Assembly (NCBI GenBank): GCA_964536015.1
Contig: CAZHVS010000006.1
Location: forward strand, 62,001 to 126,000
Length of the DNA: 64,000 nucleotides
Reading direction: 5' to 3'
From: CAZHVS01 sp964536015
GTDB taxonomy: Bacteria > Bacteroidota > Ignavibacteria > Ignavibacteriales > Ignavibacteriaceae
Positions 35,010-44,201 of the stretch are shown here, in pieces. Every line of letters starts with the position of its first letter. Position 1 is the stretch's first letter. The position numbers and the translations under genes were made by a program. Below the pieces are notes generated by a model. It saw nothing but the letters and a program-made list of their open reading frames with translations, made no database searches and was not told the origin of the DNA.

Positions 35010-36695
35010 TTATTTTACTTCTTGAATTTTATTAATCAACTTTTCTATTTCAACATCAAATCGACTATTGTCTTTACGAATTTTCACTTCAACTTTGCCA
35101 TCTTTTAATTTTTTTTCACCGACAATAACCTGTAAAGGCATACCAAGTAAATCAGCATCATTAAATTTAAATCCAGCTCCAGCTTCAGGCCTGTCATCAT
35201 AGAGTACTTTAAATCCTTCTTGTTGAAGTTCTGCATAAAGTTTCTCAGATGCTTCGGCAATAATTTCTTTTTTATTATTCAAAGCTATAAGATGAATATC
35301 AAACGGAGCTAAAGGACCATCCCAGATAATTCCTTTATCATCATGATGTTGTTCGATATAACAAGCAATAACTCTTTCAATACCAATACCATAGCTTCCC
35401 ATTATAATAGGTTTCTCATTCCCAGCTTCATCTGTAAACAAAGCTCCCATAGCCTGCGAATACTTTGTCCCAAGTTTAAAGATATGTCCTAATTCTATTG
35501 CAGTGAATACATCAAGATTATTTTCGCAATTAGGACAACCTTCACCGGCTTTTACGATTCTGAGGTCTTGATATTCTACATTTTTTACATCTCTAAGAAA
35601 ATCTATTCCACCAATATGATAATCATTTTTATTTGCACCACTAAACATATTATTGGAATTTTTCAAACGAAGATCTGCAACAATTTTTCCATTAAATCCA
35701 ACAGGTCCGATTGAACCTGCATCAGCACCTGTAATTGCTTTTAGCTCTTCAGGATGTCCCGGACGTATGTTCCCGCCAAAAACTTTTTCCAGTTTTGTTT
35801 CATTCACTTCATCGTTTCCCAACATTAAAACAAGCACGGGTTGTTCATTATGAATATAAATTCTGGATTTAGCACATTGTGTTTCATCAATCTTAAGAAA
35901 GTCACAAAGTTCATCAATCGATTTTACATTTGGAGTTGATATTTCATAAAGTTCTTTGCTAACATCATATCTTTTTTTGTTAAACATTCTTGAAGTTGCA
36001 ACTTCTACATTTGCTGCATAACCACAATGTTCGCAATAAGCCACTGTGTCTTCTCCAGCATCCGATTTAACCATAAACTCTTCTGAACCTGTTCCTCCCA
36101 TTGCTCCACTTGACGCACCAACAACAAAATATTTTAATCCGCATCTATCAAAAATTTTTCGATATGCTTTATCGTGAAGTTCATAAGACCTATCAAGATT
36201 TTCCCATGTAGAATCGAATGAGTAAGCATCTTTCATTAAAAATTGTCTGCCTCTTATAACTCCACTTCGGGGACGAGGTTCATTCCTGAATTTGGTCTGA
36301 ATTTGATACCAGATCTGGGGTAGTTCTTTATAAGAGTTTAAAACTTTTCTTGCGTGAAAAGTCATGATTTCTTCGTGAGTTGGTGCTAAAACGTAATCGC
36401 GATTTTTAATTTGAAACAGGATGTCACCAAACGCTTCAACTCTGCCTGTTTCTTCCCATATCTCTTTTGGATTTAATGCAGGAAGGTGAAATTCCTGTCC
36501 ACCAATGGAATCCATTTCTTCACGAATTATTTCAACTACTTTCTTCATTACCCTGTAACCCAGTGGCAAGAAAGAATATATTCCAGCTCCAACAGGACGA
36601 ATCATTCCTGTTCTAAGCATTAAAACATGACTTGCAGTAACAGCATCATTTGGTACTTCTTTAAGTGTTGGTATAAAAACTTTGCTTAATCTCAT
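35010..36695 (-). CDS. proS: prolyl-tRNA synthetase (bacterial type with editing insertion)
   Basis: About 561 aa from the ATG at 36695 (MRLSKVFIPTLKEVP), which follows an AGAG-type site. A longer frame to 36752 adds 19 residues that do not match the family. The class II core has motif 1 (GIYSFLPLGYRVMKKV), motif 2 (QTKFRNEPRPRSGVIRGRQF) and motif 3 (MGSYGIGIERVI). An INS editing domain lies between motifs 2 and 3, with CEHCGYAANVE at its beginning, and an anticodon-binding domain is at the C-terminus. It charges tRNA-Pro and hydrolyses mischarged Ala-tRNA(Pro). Confidence 0.96.
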   Translation of the reverse strand: MRLSKVFIPTLKEVPNDAVTASHVLMLRTGMIRPVGAGIYSFLPLGYRVMKKVVEIIREEMDSIGGQEFHLPALNPKEIWEETGRVEAFGDILFQIKNRDYVLAPTHEEIMTFHARKVLNSYKELPQIWYQIQTKFRNEPRPRSGVIRGRQFLMKDAYSFDSTWENLDRSYELHDKAYRKIFDRCGLKYFVVGASSGAMGGTGSEEFMVKSDAGEDTVAYCEHCGYAANVEVATSRMFNKKRYDVSKELYEISTPNVKSIDELCDFLKIDETQCAKSRIYIHNEQPVLVLMLGNDEVNETKLEKVFGGNIRPGHPEELKAITGADAGSIGPVGFNGKIVADLRLKNSNNMFSGANKNDYHIGGIDFLRDVKNVEYQDLRIVKAGEGCPNCENNLDVFTAIELGHIFKLGTKYSQAMGALFTDEAGNEKPIIMGSYGIGIERVIACYIEQHHDDKGIIWDGPLAPFDIHLIALNNKKEIIAEASEKLYAELQQEGFKVLYDDRPEAGAGFKFNDADLLGMPLQVIVGEKKLKDGKVEVKIRKDNSRFDVEIEKLINKIQEVK

Positions 36696-36836
36696 TATTT
36701 TAATTCTCTTTATTACTTCAAATTTTGATTGGCAAAAATAACGAAATTCCATTAATATTTATTGAATCAATTCCCTTGTTTGAATATGTTTTTCTATTTG
36801 GTATTTTGGAATAGTAGTTTCAAAAATGATAATAGT

Positions 36837-38498
36837 ATGTTAAAACCAAAACTTATTACCACCTTAAAAGACTATTCGAAAGAACAATTTGTACAGGATT
36901 TATCAGCAGGAGTAATTGTTGGTATAGTAGCACTTCCTTTAGCCATTGCTTTTGCAATAGCATCTGGAGTATCACCTGAAAAGGGATTAATTACAGCAAT
37001 TATTGCAGGCTTTATAATTTCTGCACTTGGCGGAAGCCGAGTTCAAATTGGTGGACCAACCGGTGCATTTGTAGTTATCGTTTATTCCATTGTTCAAACT
37101 TATGGCATAAATGGTTTACTGATTGCTACAGTTATGGCAGGAATAATCCTGATAATTATGGGTTTTGCAAAATTTGGTTCTGTAATAAAATTTATTCCTC
37201 ATCCGCTTGTTGTTGGGTTTACCAGTGGAATTGCTCTAATCATTTTTTCTTCACAGATAAGAGATTTTTTTGGTTTGAAGATGAGCAAGGTTCCTGCTGA
37301 TTTTATTGATAAAATTTTAGCATATGCAAAACATTTTGATTCAATCAACTTTTATGCTCTTGGTGTAGCTATGGGTTCATTATTAGTTATGATTTTTTGG
37401 TCAAAAATATCAAGGAAGATCCCTGGTTCATTAGTTGCCTTATTGCTTTCAACGGCCATTGTATATTTTTTCAAAATACCAGTTGAAACTATTGGCAGCA
37501 GGTTTGGTGAAATTGCTTCTGAAATGCCTTCTCCTTCTATGATTAAGATTGACCTTGTTACAGTAAAAAGTTTATTAGGACCGGCAACTTCAATTGCAAT
37601 TCTTGCTGCTATTGAATCTCTTTTATCTGCCGTAGTAGCTGATGGAATGATCGGAGGCAAACATCGTTCAAATATGGAATTAATTGCTCAGGGTGTGGCC
37701 AATGTAATAACACCTTTGTTTGGTGGAATACCAGCAACTGGAGCTATTGCAAGAACAGCAACTAATATTAAGAACGGTGGAAGAACTCCTATTGCTGGAA
37801 TTGTTCATGCTATTGTACTTCTTTTAATTATGTTATTTTTTGGAAGACTAGCAAGATTAATTCCTCTGGCAACCCTTGCAGCCATACTAGTAATTGTAGC
37901 ATATAATATGAGTGAATGGAGAACATTTTTAAACCTCCTGAAAAACCCCAAAGGAGATGTTGTAGTGTTACTAACAACTTTTGGATTAACTGTAATATTC
38001 GATCTTACTATTGCAATTGAAATAGGAATGATTACTGCTGTATTTCTATTTATGCACCGTATGGCAACAGTAACAAATGTTGGAGTAATTACACGTGAAT
38101 TTAAAGATGAAGAAGATGAAATTGTTGACCCGATGTCTATTGATAAAAAATCAGTTCCTCACGATGTAGAAGTCTATGAAATAAACGGACCGTTTTTCTT
38201 TGGTGCAGTTGAAAAATTTAAAGAAGCTATGAGCCTGGTTGAGAAACCACCAAAAATAAGGATAATAAGAATGAGAAATGTTCCGGCAATTGACTCAACA
38301 GGAATTCATGTGCTTGAAGAATTACTTACAGAAACGCGTAAGAAAGGTACTATACTTTTATTCTCCGGAGTTCATGCTCAACCAATAATGGCTTTTGAAC
38401 AATCAGGTTTTCTTAAAAAAGTTGGAGAAGAGAATTTTTACGGTAATATTGATCTTGCTCTCGAACAGGCAAGAAAATTGTTAAATGAAAACAAATAG
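36837..38498 (+). CDS. SulP family anion transporter with STAS domain
   Basis: About 553 aa from the ATG at 36837 (MLKPKLITTLKDYS). The frame is open upstream to a TTG at 36762, but that extension is hydrophobic and atypical. About 10-12 membrane helices carry the SulP motifs GIVALPLAIAFAIASGVSPE and GGSRVQIGGPTGAFVVIVYS. A cytosolic STAS domain (about 435-550) contains MRNVPAIDSTGIHVLEELL. It could carry sulfate, bicarbonate or dicarboxylates; the substrate cannot be read from sequence. It is monocistronic, ended by the hairpin at 38534, and shares a divergent promoter region with proS. Confidence 0.9.
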   Translation: MLKPKLITTLKDYSKEQFVQDLSAGVIVGIVALPLAIAFAIASGVSPEKGLITAIIAGFIISALGGSRVQIGGPTGAFVVIVYSIVQTYGINGLLIATVMAGIILIIMGFAKFGSVIKFIPHPLVVGFTSGIALIIFSSQIRDFFGLKMSKVPADFIDKILAYAKHFDSINFYALGVAMGSLLVMIFWSKISRKIPGSLVALLLSTAIVYFFKIPVETIGSRFGEIASEMPSPSMIKIDLVTVKSLLGPATSIAILAAIESLLSAVVADGMIGGKHRSNMELIAQGVANVITPLFGGIPATGAIARTATNIKNGGRTPIAGIVHAIVLLLIMLFFGRLARLIPLATLAAILVIVAYNMSEWRTFLNLLKNPKGDVVVLLTTFGLTVIFDLTIAIEIGMITAVFLFMHRMATVTNVGVITREFKDEEDEIVDPMSIDKKSVPHDVEVYEINGPFFFGAVEKFKEAMSLVEKPPKIRIIRMRNVPAIDSTGIHVLEELLTETRKKGTILLFSGVHAQPIMAFEQSGFLKKVGEENFYGNIDLALEQARKLLNENK

Positions 38499-38533
38499 AT
38501 AATTTATAAACCCAAAGAATTTTAATTAAGATA

Positions 38534-38563
38534 TCAGTCCTATCTTAAAAATGATAGGACTGA
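38534..38563. terminator. bidirectional intrinsic terminator
   Basis: An 11-bp perfect stem, TCAGTCCTATC/GATAGGACTGA, with an 8-nt loop and AT-rich flanks lies between the converging sulP and cytochrome/porin-like genes. The T-tracts are broken, so efficiency is uncertain, but stem and position are convincing. Confidence 0.75.
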
Positions 38564-38587
38564 ATTTAATTATTATGTTATGCTTTC

Positions 38588-39745
38588 TTAATAAGCTGCA
38601 ACAAGACCAATAGATAATTTTCCAAATTTCCATTTCATATCATAAGTGTATTCACTTAAAACACGTACATTTCTTTTAAGCATATAACCAATGTTTAACG
38701 TTGCGGTTTTATATGTATTAACTTTATCCAATTCTATCCAATTAAATAATCCTGTAATGTACAATTTACTATCATCGCCCTGCGGCAAGTAAATCAGCTC
38801 TGCCATAATACCTTTGGAATTTACTTTTTGCGGATTTATCAAATCATAAGGATTTTTATCTTCTCTTTGTAGATATTGTAAATTTAATTCTACAGGTTCA
38901 AGATTTACTGTAGCATCAACACCAAACATATTTAATTCATTTTCATAAAGAGAGAGAGCTTCCTTACCAAAATAACCTAAAGCACCAAGTCTTATATTTT
39001 TTGTGATATCCTGAGATAATCGTCCTAAAAGATTTTTATACTTATCATCATCAAAATTTCTAAAGTTATTTGCCTTGTCTATGCCATTTCCATTAAGGAT
39101 TTCTAAAGTCAGATCAGTTCCTGTTGGTAATCCATAATTCAGCATTATTCCTCTATCATAAGCAAGATTTATCCTGGAATTTCCAATTTTGGTTTTATAA
39201 ATCTGGTAATCCTCAAAAGTCAATCTCAGCTCTCTTTTGAAAAGAGGATCTGATGCTTGAAATTGTCCCACAAATAAATCTACATCAACATCAAATAGAT
39301 TGTTGAACATTACAAATGCATCTTCGAGTCCGGCGACTTCTCCACGTTCAGAAAAGAAAAAATAAAAGTAATAAGAAATATTTTTAGTAATCTCCCCTCC
39401 TGATAATAACTTAATTATATATGGAGAAGTAATATCACTCTGTTTCTGGTGAGAATTATTATAAGTTAAATATGCTTCCAGTTTAATCGCTATAGGAAGT
39501 TCTCTAAGCAAAGATAATTCATCATCCCCTGTATCTAAAAAATACCTTGGTGCTTCTTTATCTTTAAGCACAAAACCATCTGCCGCAAAATCTTCAGCAT
39601 AAGGTTTTAATTTAGGAAATGGAGTGTGACATGTTTTACAAGTCATATTATATTTTCTTGCAAAAGAAGGAATAGCAAAAAGAATATCTCCCATTAACAT
39701 CGATAATAATAAAAATATAACTGTTGTTAAAAAAAATCGTTTCAT
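38588..39745 (-). CDS. outer-membrane-barrel-like protein with N-terminal haem motif
   Basis: About 385 aa from the ATG at 39745, 7 nt after an AAAGGAG site; a TTG two codons upstream is less likely. After a signal peptide comes one CxxCH haem motif (MTCKTCHTPFPKLKPYAEDF). The rest is alternating polar/aromatic sequence typical of a porin-like beta-barrel (for example LFVGQFQASDPLFKREL, NLQYLQREDKNPYD), ending in tyrosine (GLVAAY). It lies 6 bp after the multihaem cytochrome gene, so the pair may form a porin-cytochrome route for electrons across the outer membrane. This is inference; the barrel is not proven. Confidence 0.75.
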   Translation of the reverse strand: MKRFFLTTVIFLLLSMLMGDILFAIPSFARKYNMTCKTCHTPFPKLKPYAEDFAADGFVLKDKEAPRYFLDTGDDELSLLRELPIAIKLEAYLTYNNSHQKQSDITSPYIIKLLSGGEITKNISYYFYFFFSERGEVAGLEDAFVMFNNLFDVDVDLFVGQFQASDPLFKRELRLTFEDYQIYKTKIGNSRINLAYDRGIMLNYGLPTGTDLTLEILNGNGIDKANNFRNFDDDKYKNLLGRLSQDITKNIRLGALGYFGKEALSLYENELNMFGVDATVNLEPVELNLQYLQREDKNPYDLINPQKVNSKGIMAELIYLPQGDDSKLYITGLFNWIELDKVNTYKTATLNIGYMLKRNVRVLSEYTYDMKWKFGKLSIGLVAAY

Positions 39746-39757
39746 AATCAAACTCCT

Positions 39758-41104
39758 TTAAGGTAAAATATTGATTGACGTTGAATGTTTATTCACTAAA
39801 ACAAGTTCTGCTTCTTCAGAAACACCAAGAAAGTCCGCAACTGGTTTAACTAGTTTTTGATAGTACATTGTCGCTGTAATTTTCATTTCACCTGGAGGAA
39901 GATTTGCTGGTAAATTAAATGTACAAGTTTCCAATTTAGTCTCTCTTGGACCTATTCTATAATCAACTCCAAGAGATTTCGTGTTCCATTGCTGAATAGT
40001 CATTCTCCCTTGCGGATCAAAATATGCCATACGAAAAATTCTATCACCGATCGGTATTCCATCTCTCTGAACACCTTTGAAATTAGGATCATTTAAAGCT
40101 ATTCCCATATCCTGATAAGCTAATGCATCAGAACCAATTGTATATTCTTCTCCTTCAAAGCCTTTTTTATCAACAGGAAGATGATAAATATTTCCTTTAG
40201 AATCTACCGCTTCAACATGCATCCATACAATTCTATCTTCAACTGAACCGCTTGGAAATTTATGCCCTGTTTTTTGATTAAATAGTGCAATTGTGAACTT
40301 AACTTTATCGGTCGGTTCTGCTTCTTTAACATTAGGATGAATTCTAAGCTCAATAGTTCCCGCGACTTTACCATTATCGTGTGCACCATGAAACAAGTGC
40401 TGCCGAACATCAGGATATTTATTTCCCATAGCGGCAGAATATCCTTCTGAATAGGTCATATGACAATCGTGACATTTAACATTTTGTTTTGAATAAGGTC
40501 CTTCTTTCCATTCTAAGTAGGTTGATTTAACCCAAATTCCATAAGGATCTTTTTCATTATGACAAGTTCCACAAAATTCAGCCGTTCCAAGAAATTCTGA
40601 TTTCATTAAATTATGTTCTGGTGAATTTTCCCCCGTTCTTGGTCCATATTTAGTTTTACCCGGATTAGAAATAAAATTAAAATTGTAAGGAACATCACCC
40701 TGATATCCCGTTACTGTATGACACAAATCGCAGGAAACTGATTCATTAGCTCTGCTATTCATCTCTGGTTTTGGAGGAGGAACATCACCTGCTAAAAATG
40801 AAATAGGAGCGTGACATCCATTGCACCCCGCTTTTACTTCTTCAACGATTTTATCTTTTTCAGCGTGAGGTACTGCAAGCTTAAAGTATTCTACTTCATC
40901 CCATTTATGGGTATAAGCCTGTGACATCATTGCTTGCTGCCATTGCATATAAAAATCTGTATGACATGAGGTGCCACAAAACTTTGGTGTTTGAAAATCA
41001 TCATACTTTTTAGTACCAAGAGCATCACCACCAGCTTTAACCTGTGCTATAGAGTATACCCCACACAGATAAAAAAAGATAAATACAGTATATAATTTTT
41101 TCAT
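39758..41104 (-). CDS. multihaem c-type cytochrome (c554-like)
   Basis: 448 aa with a signal peptide and a strong site (AAAGGTGAG) before the ATG. Five haem-attachment motifs lie in the first half: C43-x3-C47-H48 (an unusual CxxxCH), C94/C97-H98, C125/C128-H129, C178/C181-H182 and C211/C214-H215. The motif spacing and CGTSCHTDFYMQW resemble cytochrome c554-type proteins. The C-terminal 220 residues are a haem-free beta-rich domain (GTIELRIHPNVKEAEPTDKV and beyond). It is periplasmic or exported. It may pass electrons to the haem-tagged barrel-like protein encoded next; the redox partner is unknown. Confidence 0.88.
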   Translation of the reverse strand: MKKLYTVFIFFYLCGVYSIAQVKAGGDALGTKKYDDFQTPKFCGTSCHTDFYMQWQQAMMSQAYTHKWDEVEYFKLAVPHAEKDKIVEEVKAGCNGCHAPISFLAGDVPPPKPEMNSRANESVSCDLCHTVTGYQGDVPYNFNFISNPGKTKYGPRTGENSPEHNLMKSEFLGTAEFCGTCHNEKDPYGIWVKSTYLEWKEGPYSKQNVKCHDCHMTYSEGYSAAMGNKYPDVRQHLFHGAHDNGKVAGTIELRIHPNVKEAEPTDKVKFTIALFNQKTGHKFPSGSVEDRIVWMHVEAVDSKGNIYHLPVDKKGFEGEEYTIGSDALAYQDMGIALNDPNFKGVQRDGIPIGDRIFRMAYFDPQGRMTIQQWNTKSLGVDYRIGPRETKLETCTFNLPANLPPGEMKITATMYYQKLVKPVADFLGVSEEAELVLVNKHSTSINILP

Positions 41105-41241
41105 AGCTCACCTTTACGCTAAATTAAATTAAATTTGTTATAAAGTTAAAAATATTTATAAATTATACAAAATTGGATTGGCTACAGGAACATAAAATTA
41201 TTAATGTTAGTTAAAAGTGGTAAATAAGAGACGATTAGATT

Positions 41242-42270
41242 ATGAAGAAAATCTTTCCTTTGTTAATAATTATTGCATTTTATAATGTTATAGTATTTTC
41301 AAACATTGCAATGCCTGGATTCTGGAATACAGGCTCAGGAAGAAATTTTGTTCCTTTCTTTCTTGATGACAGCATCCATTTTGGAAAAATTCAGATGAAG
41401 AAGGAACAAATAACTATCAATCTTTATAAAGGTTATGCTGTTGTAAAAGGTGATTATTTTATGTTTAATCCTTATGAAGAAGATATTACAATGCGAACTG
41501 GATATCCAGTAAATGCTTTATTCTTCCAGGATGACGTCCACTCTGTCCATTTTAATGAATTATCGGAAATCAGATTATTGATTGATGGAAAACCTTATCA
41601 GGTAAAAACATTAACAGATTATCTTAATAGTAAAAATGAAATGGATGATTTTTATTCTAATGCAAAAATAAAAAACTGGTACAACAAAATTGAAAGCCAA
41701 ATAAATAACTGGTATGTATGGGAAACAACATTTAAGGCAAAAGCTATAACACGACTTACAACATACTATATTGTAAATACAAATAATGCTGTTCTAAGAA
41801 AAGGTTATTCCATTAATAGAAGTTGTGGTTTTACTTATATACTTGAAACCGGTGAAGCGTGGGGAAAAAATATTGAAGAGGGAAAAATAATAATTCATTT
41901 ATCTGATAAACTGACTTTTGCGGACATTGAAGGAATTTTGCCCTCAGGGATTTTTTTAACAAATGAAGAAAACATTTTTTCATATGAGTTTACTAATCTT
42001 GAACCAAATTTTTTGAATAACATACTTATCAGGTACAGTGACCATAATGAAGATTTTAATTACGAAAAAATCCTTGAGCAAAAAGAAAATCTTTATTCAT
42101 CTATTGATTTAATTGCTGATAACGAAGTTGATACAAAAAACTTTGTCCGTTTTGAGAAATCTGATTTTACGGTAAATACAGGCTTTTTTGAAAATCCTTT
42201 TGTCTGGATTTTTTCTTTGATGATACTTCTTGCAGGTGTTGGAATATTTTTATTGATACAACTTTTATAA
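41242..42270 (+). CDS. exported membrane-anchored protein of unknown function
   Basis: 342 aa. An N-terminal signal (KKIFPLLIIIAFYNVIVFS) and a C-terminal hydrophobic helix (about residues 320-342, WIFSLMILLAGVGIFLLIQL) suggest a periplasmic domain fixed by its tail. The mature start (IAMPGFWNTGSGRNFVPFF) and ITINLYKGYAVVKGDYFMFNP look like a beta-sandwich strand pair, as seen in signal-peptide proteins that respond to wall or osmotic conditions, but no family is recognised. It converges with the mlaF-like gene, overlapping by 6 bp. Confidence 0.72.
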   Translation: MKKIFPLLIIIAFYNVIVFSNIAMPGFWNTGSGRNFVPFFLDDSIHFGKIQMKKEQITINLYKGYAVVKGDYFMFNPYEEDITMRTGYPVNALFFQDDVHSVHFNELSEIRLLIDGKPYQVKTLTDYLNSKNEMDDFYSNAKIKNWYNKIESQINNWYVWETTFKAKAITRLTTYYIVNTNNAVLRKGYSINRSCGFTYILETGEAWGKNIEEGKIIIHLSDKLTFADIEGILPSGIFLTNEENIFSYEFTNLEPNFLNNILIRYSDHNEDFNYEKILEQKENLYSSIDLIADNEVDTKNFVRFEKSDFTVNTGFFENPFVWIFSLMILLAGVGIFLLIQLL

Positions 42271-42999
42271 AGTTTCGGTTCGTTTAATAAAATTGTAAAT
42301 TACTTTATCTTCGCTATTAAGAAGCTCTTCAGGTTTACCATCAAAATATATTTTTCCTTCATGCATTAAAGCAACACGGTCAGCTACATTCTTTACACTG
42401 AACATATCGTGAGTAACAACTATAGAAGTAACTTTTAATTTTCCAGCAAGGTCTTTAATAAGATTATCAATTGAATCGGACATAATTGGGTCGAGACCGG
42501 TTGTTGGTTCATCATAAAGGATGTAATCAGGATTTGTAATCAAAGCTCTTGCAAGTGCAACGCGTTTTTTCATTCCACCTGATAACTCAGAAGGTTTAAG
42601 ATGTTGAATATTCTGAAGTCCAACTAAAGAAAGCTTCTCTTCAACAAAATTATTAATTTCATTTTTAGAATAACCGCTTCTTGACTCAACAAGTGGAAGA
42701 GATACATTTTCAAGCACAGTCATTGAATCAAACAGTGCTGACCCTTGAAACAAGAACCCAAATTTTTTACGAACTGAATAAAGCTCTTTTTCGTTCAGTT
42801 CACTAATTAGATGTCCCTCAACTTTTACATAGCCATCATCCGGAACAAGCAGTCCCACAATATGTTTAAGCATAACACTTTTACCGCAGCCGCTTCTTCC
42901 AACAATTACAATAGTTTCACCTTTTGTAATTGTAAGATTAACACCATCAAGAACTTTTTTATTATTAAAACTTTTATGAAGATTATTTATTTCGATCAT
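42265..42999 (-). CDS. ABC transporter ATP-binding protein, MlaF-like
   Basis: 244 aa. Walker A is VGRSGCGKSVMLKHIVGLL, the signature LSGGMKKRVALARAL and Walker B YILYDEPTTGLDPIMSD, closest in wording to MlaF/Ttg2A ATPases of phospholipid transport (GRSGCGKSVxLKHIVGL and TTGLDPIxSD are typical). MlaE and MlaD partners are not adjacent, so it is an orphan here or pairs with genes elsewhere. It would act at the inner membrane in lipid trafficking between membranes. It starts 15 bp after the AMP nucleosidase gene. Confidence 0.85.
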   Translation of the reverse strand: MIEINNLHKSFNNKKVLDGVNLTITKGETIVIVGRSGCGKSVMLKHIVGLLVPDDGYVKVEGHLISELNEKELYSVRKKFGFLFQGSALFDSMTVLENVSLPLVESRSGYSKNEINNFVEEKLSLVGLQNIQHLKPSELSGGMKKRVALARALITNPDYILYDEPTTGLDPIMSDSIDNLIKDLAGKLKVTSIVVTHDMFSVKNVADRVALMHEGKIYFDGKPEELLNSEDKVIYNFIKRTETL

Positions 43000-43014
43000 T
43001 GATAAACTCTGATT

Positions 43015-43791
43015 TTATTCATACCTGAAATGTTTTATCTTTTCGCCTTTTTTCCCGATTTCTGTCATTGCTTCAATTCCAATATCAAGATGCATTTTAG
43101 AAAATTTTTGAGTTACAATTTTATCTGATTCAGCAGTCTTAACCCCTTCAGGCACCATTGGAACATCGGAAACAAGAAGCAAAGCACCCCGAGGAATTTC
43201 ATTAATATGCCCGACAATAAATATCGTAGCTGTTTCCATATCAATTGCAATGGTATTCAATCGTTTCAAGTACTTTTTAAATTCCTCATCCCATTCCCAG
43301 ACTCTTCTGTTGGTTGTATAAATAACTCCTGTTCTATAATCTAATTTTCTTTTAACAAGTTTTTCAGAAACGAATTTATGTAATTTAAATGAAGGTAAAG
43401 CCGGAACCTCTTTAGGAAGATAATCATCACTGGTTCCCTCTCCTCTTATTGCAGCAATCGGAAGAATAAAATGTCCAATTTCTGTCGTCCTTTTTAATCC
43501 ACCGCATTTTCCAAGGAATAAAACTCCTTTTGGTTTGCGGGCAATTAATAAATCCATTATAGTAGCAGCATTAGCAGAACCAATTCCAAAATTAACAATA
43601 GAAAGTCCCTGTGAATTTGTTGCCGTTTGCATAGGTTTATTTATACCTTTAACTTCACAATTGAATTTAGTTGCAAACATCTCTACATAATTTGTAAAAT
43701 TTGTAAGCAATAAATAATCTCCAAATTCATCAATCTGGGTACCTGTATATCTTGGAAGCCAATTCTTTGCAATGTCAAGTTTAGTTTTCAT
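43015..43791 (-). CDS. AMP nucleosidase (AMN-like, short form)
   Basis: 258 aa, the short nucleosidase-only form found in Bacteroidota-type genomes. Nucleoside phosphorylase fold motifs are SIVNFGIGSANAATIMDLL, KGVLFLGKCGGLK and the late AIDMETATIFIVG with the catalytic ME pair. It should hydrolyse AMP to adenine and ribose 5-phosphate. A related nucleoside phosphorylase activity cannot be excluded, although MKTKLDIAKNWLPRYTGT at the start matches the AMP nucleosidase group. Confidence 0.85.
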   Translation of the reverse strand: MKTKLDIAKNWLPRYTGTQIDEFGDYLLLTNFTNYVEMFATKFNCEVKGINKPMQTATNSQGLSIVNFGIGSANAATIMDLLIARKPKGVLFLGKCGGLKRTTEIGHFILPIAAIRGEGTSDDYLPKEVPALPSFKLHKFVSEKLVKRKLDYRTGVIYTTNRRVWEWDEEFKKYLKRLNTIAIDMETATIFIVGHINEIPRGALLLVSDVPMVPEGVKTAESDKIVTQKFSKMHLDIGIEAMTEIGKKGEKIKHFRYE

Positions 43792-43924
43792 AAATAAATT
43801 TTAAATTTGTTGTAAAAATACAATTTTTAGAATTGTTAAATGAGAATAATGCTGAAAAATTTGTAAAGAAAGTTTTAGAAGAATATTTAGTATCTTTGCA
43901 CAAAGAAAATAATTTCAAGGAAAA

Positions 43925-44146
43925 ATGGCAAAGAATAATAAACCCAAGGAAAGACAAATCGGTAAAAAACAAGTTGAGAAAAATGTTAGAAAACCCTGGA
44001 TTGATCCAAGGTATAAAAACTTTGTTTCAACTATAATAATTATTATAATTTTAATAATATTTTTTATTGTAAATAATACGCGAAAAGAACCCAAAAGCGG
44101 TCCATATCCACCATTTTATAAAAACAGTCAGACTCAGCAAAAATAG
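43925..44146 (+). CDS. small single-helix membrane protein, unknown function
   Basis: 73 aa. The AAGGAA ribosome site lies 4 nt before the ATG. A basic N-terminus (KNNKPKERQIGKKQVEKN) is followed by one very hydrophobic helix, VSTIIIIIILIIFFIVNN, and a short polar tail. The positive-inside rule places the N-terminus in the cytosol. An overlapping frame from 43833 has neither a ribosome site nor a structure, so this frame was chosen. It lies 55 bp upstream of the TlpA-like gene and may share its transcript. It resembles small assembly or regulatory membrane peptides but has no recognised family. Confidence 0.65.
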   Translation: MAKNNKPKERQIGKKQVEKNVRKPWIDPRYKNFVSTIIIIIILIIFFIVNNTRKEPKSGPYPPFYKNSQTQQK

Positions 44147-44201
44147 TTTGAAACCTTTTATAACAATGAACATCATACGAGAAAAAAAAGGAAATACCAT
44201 T

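Noticed and set aside
43833..44036. Plus-strand frame of 67 codons overlapping the small membrane protein
   Set aside because: It has no ribosome site and no structure; the frame from 43925 has both a good site and a clear membrane helix.
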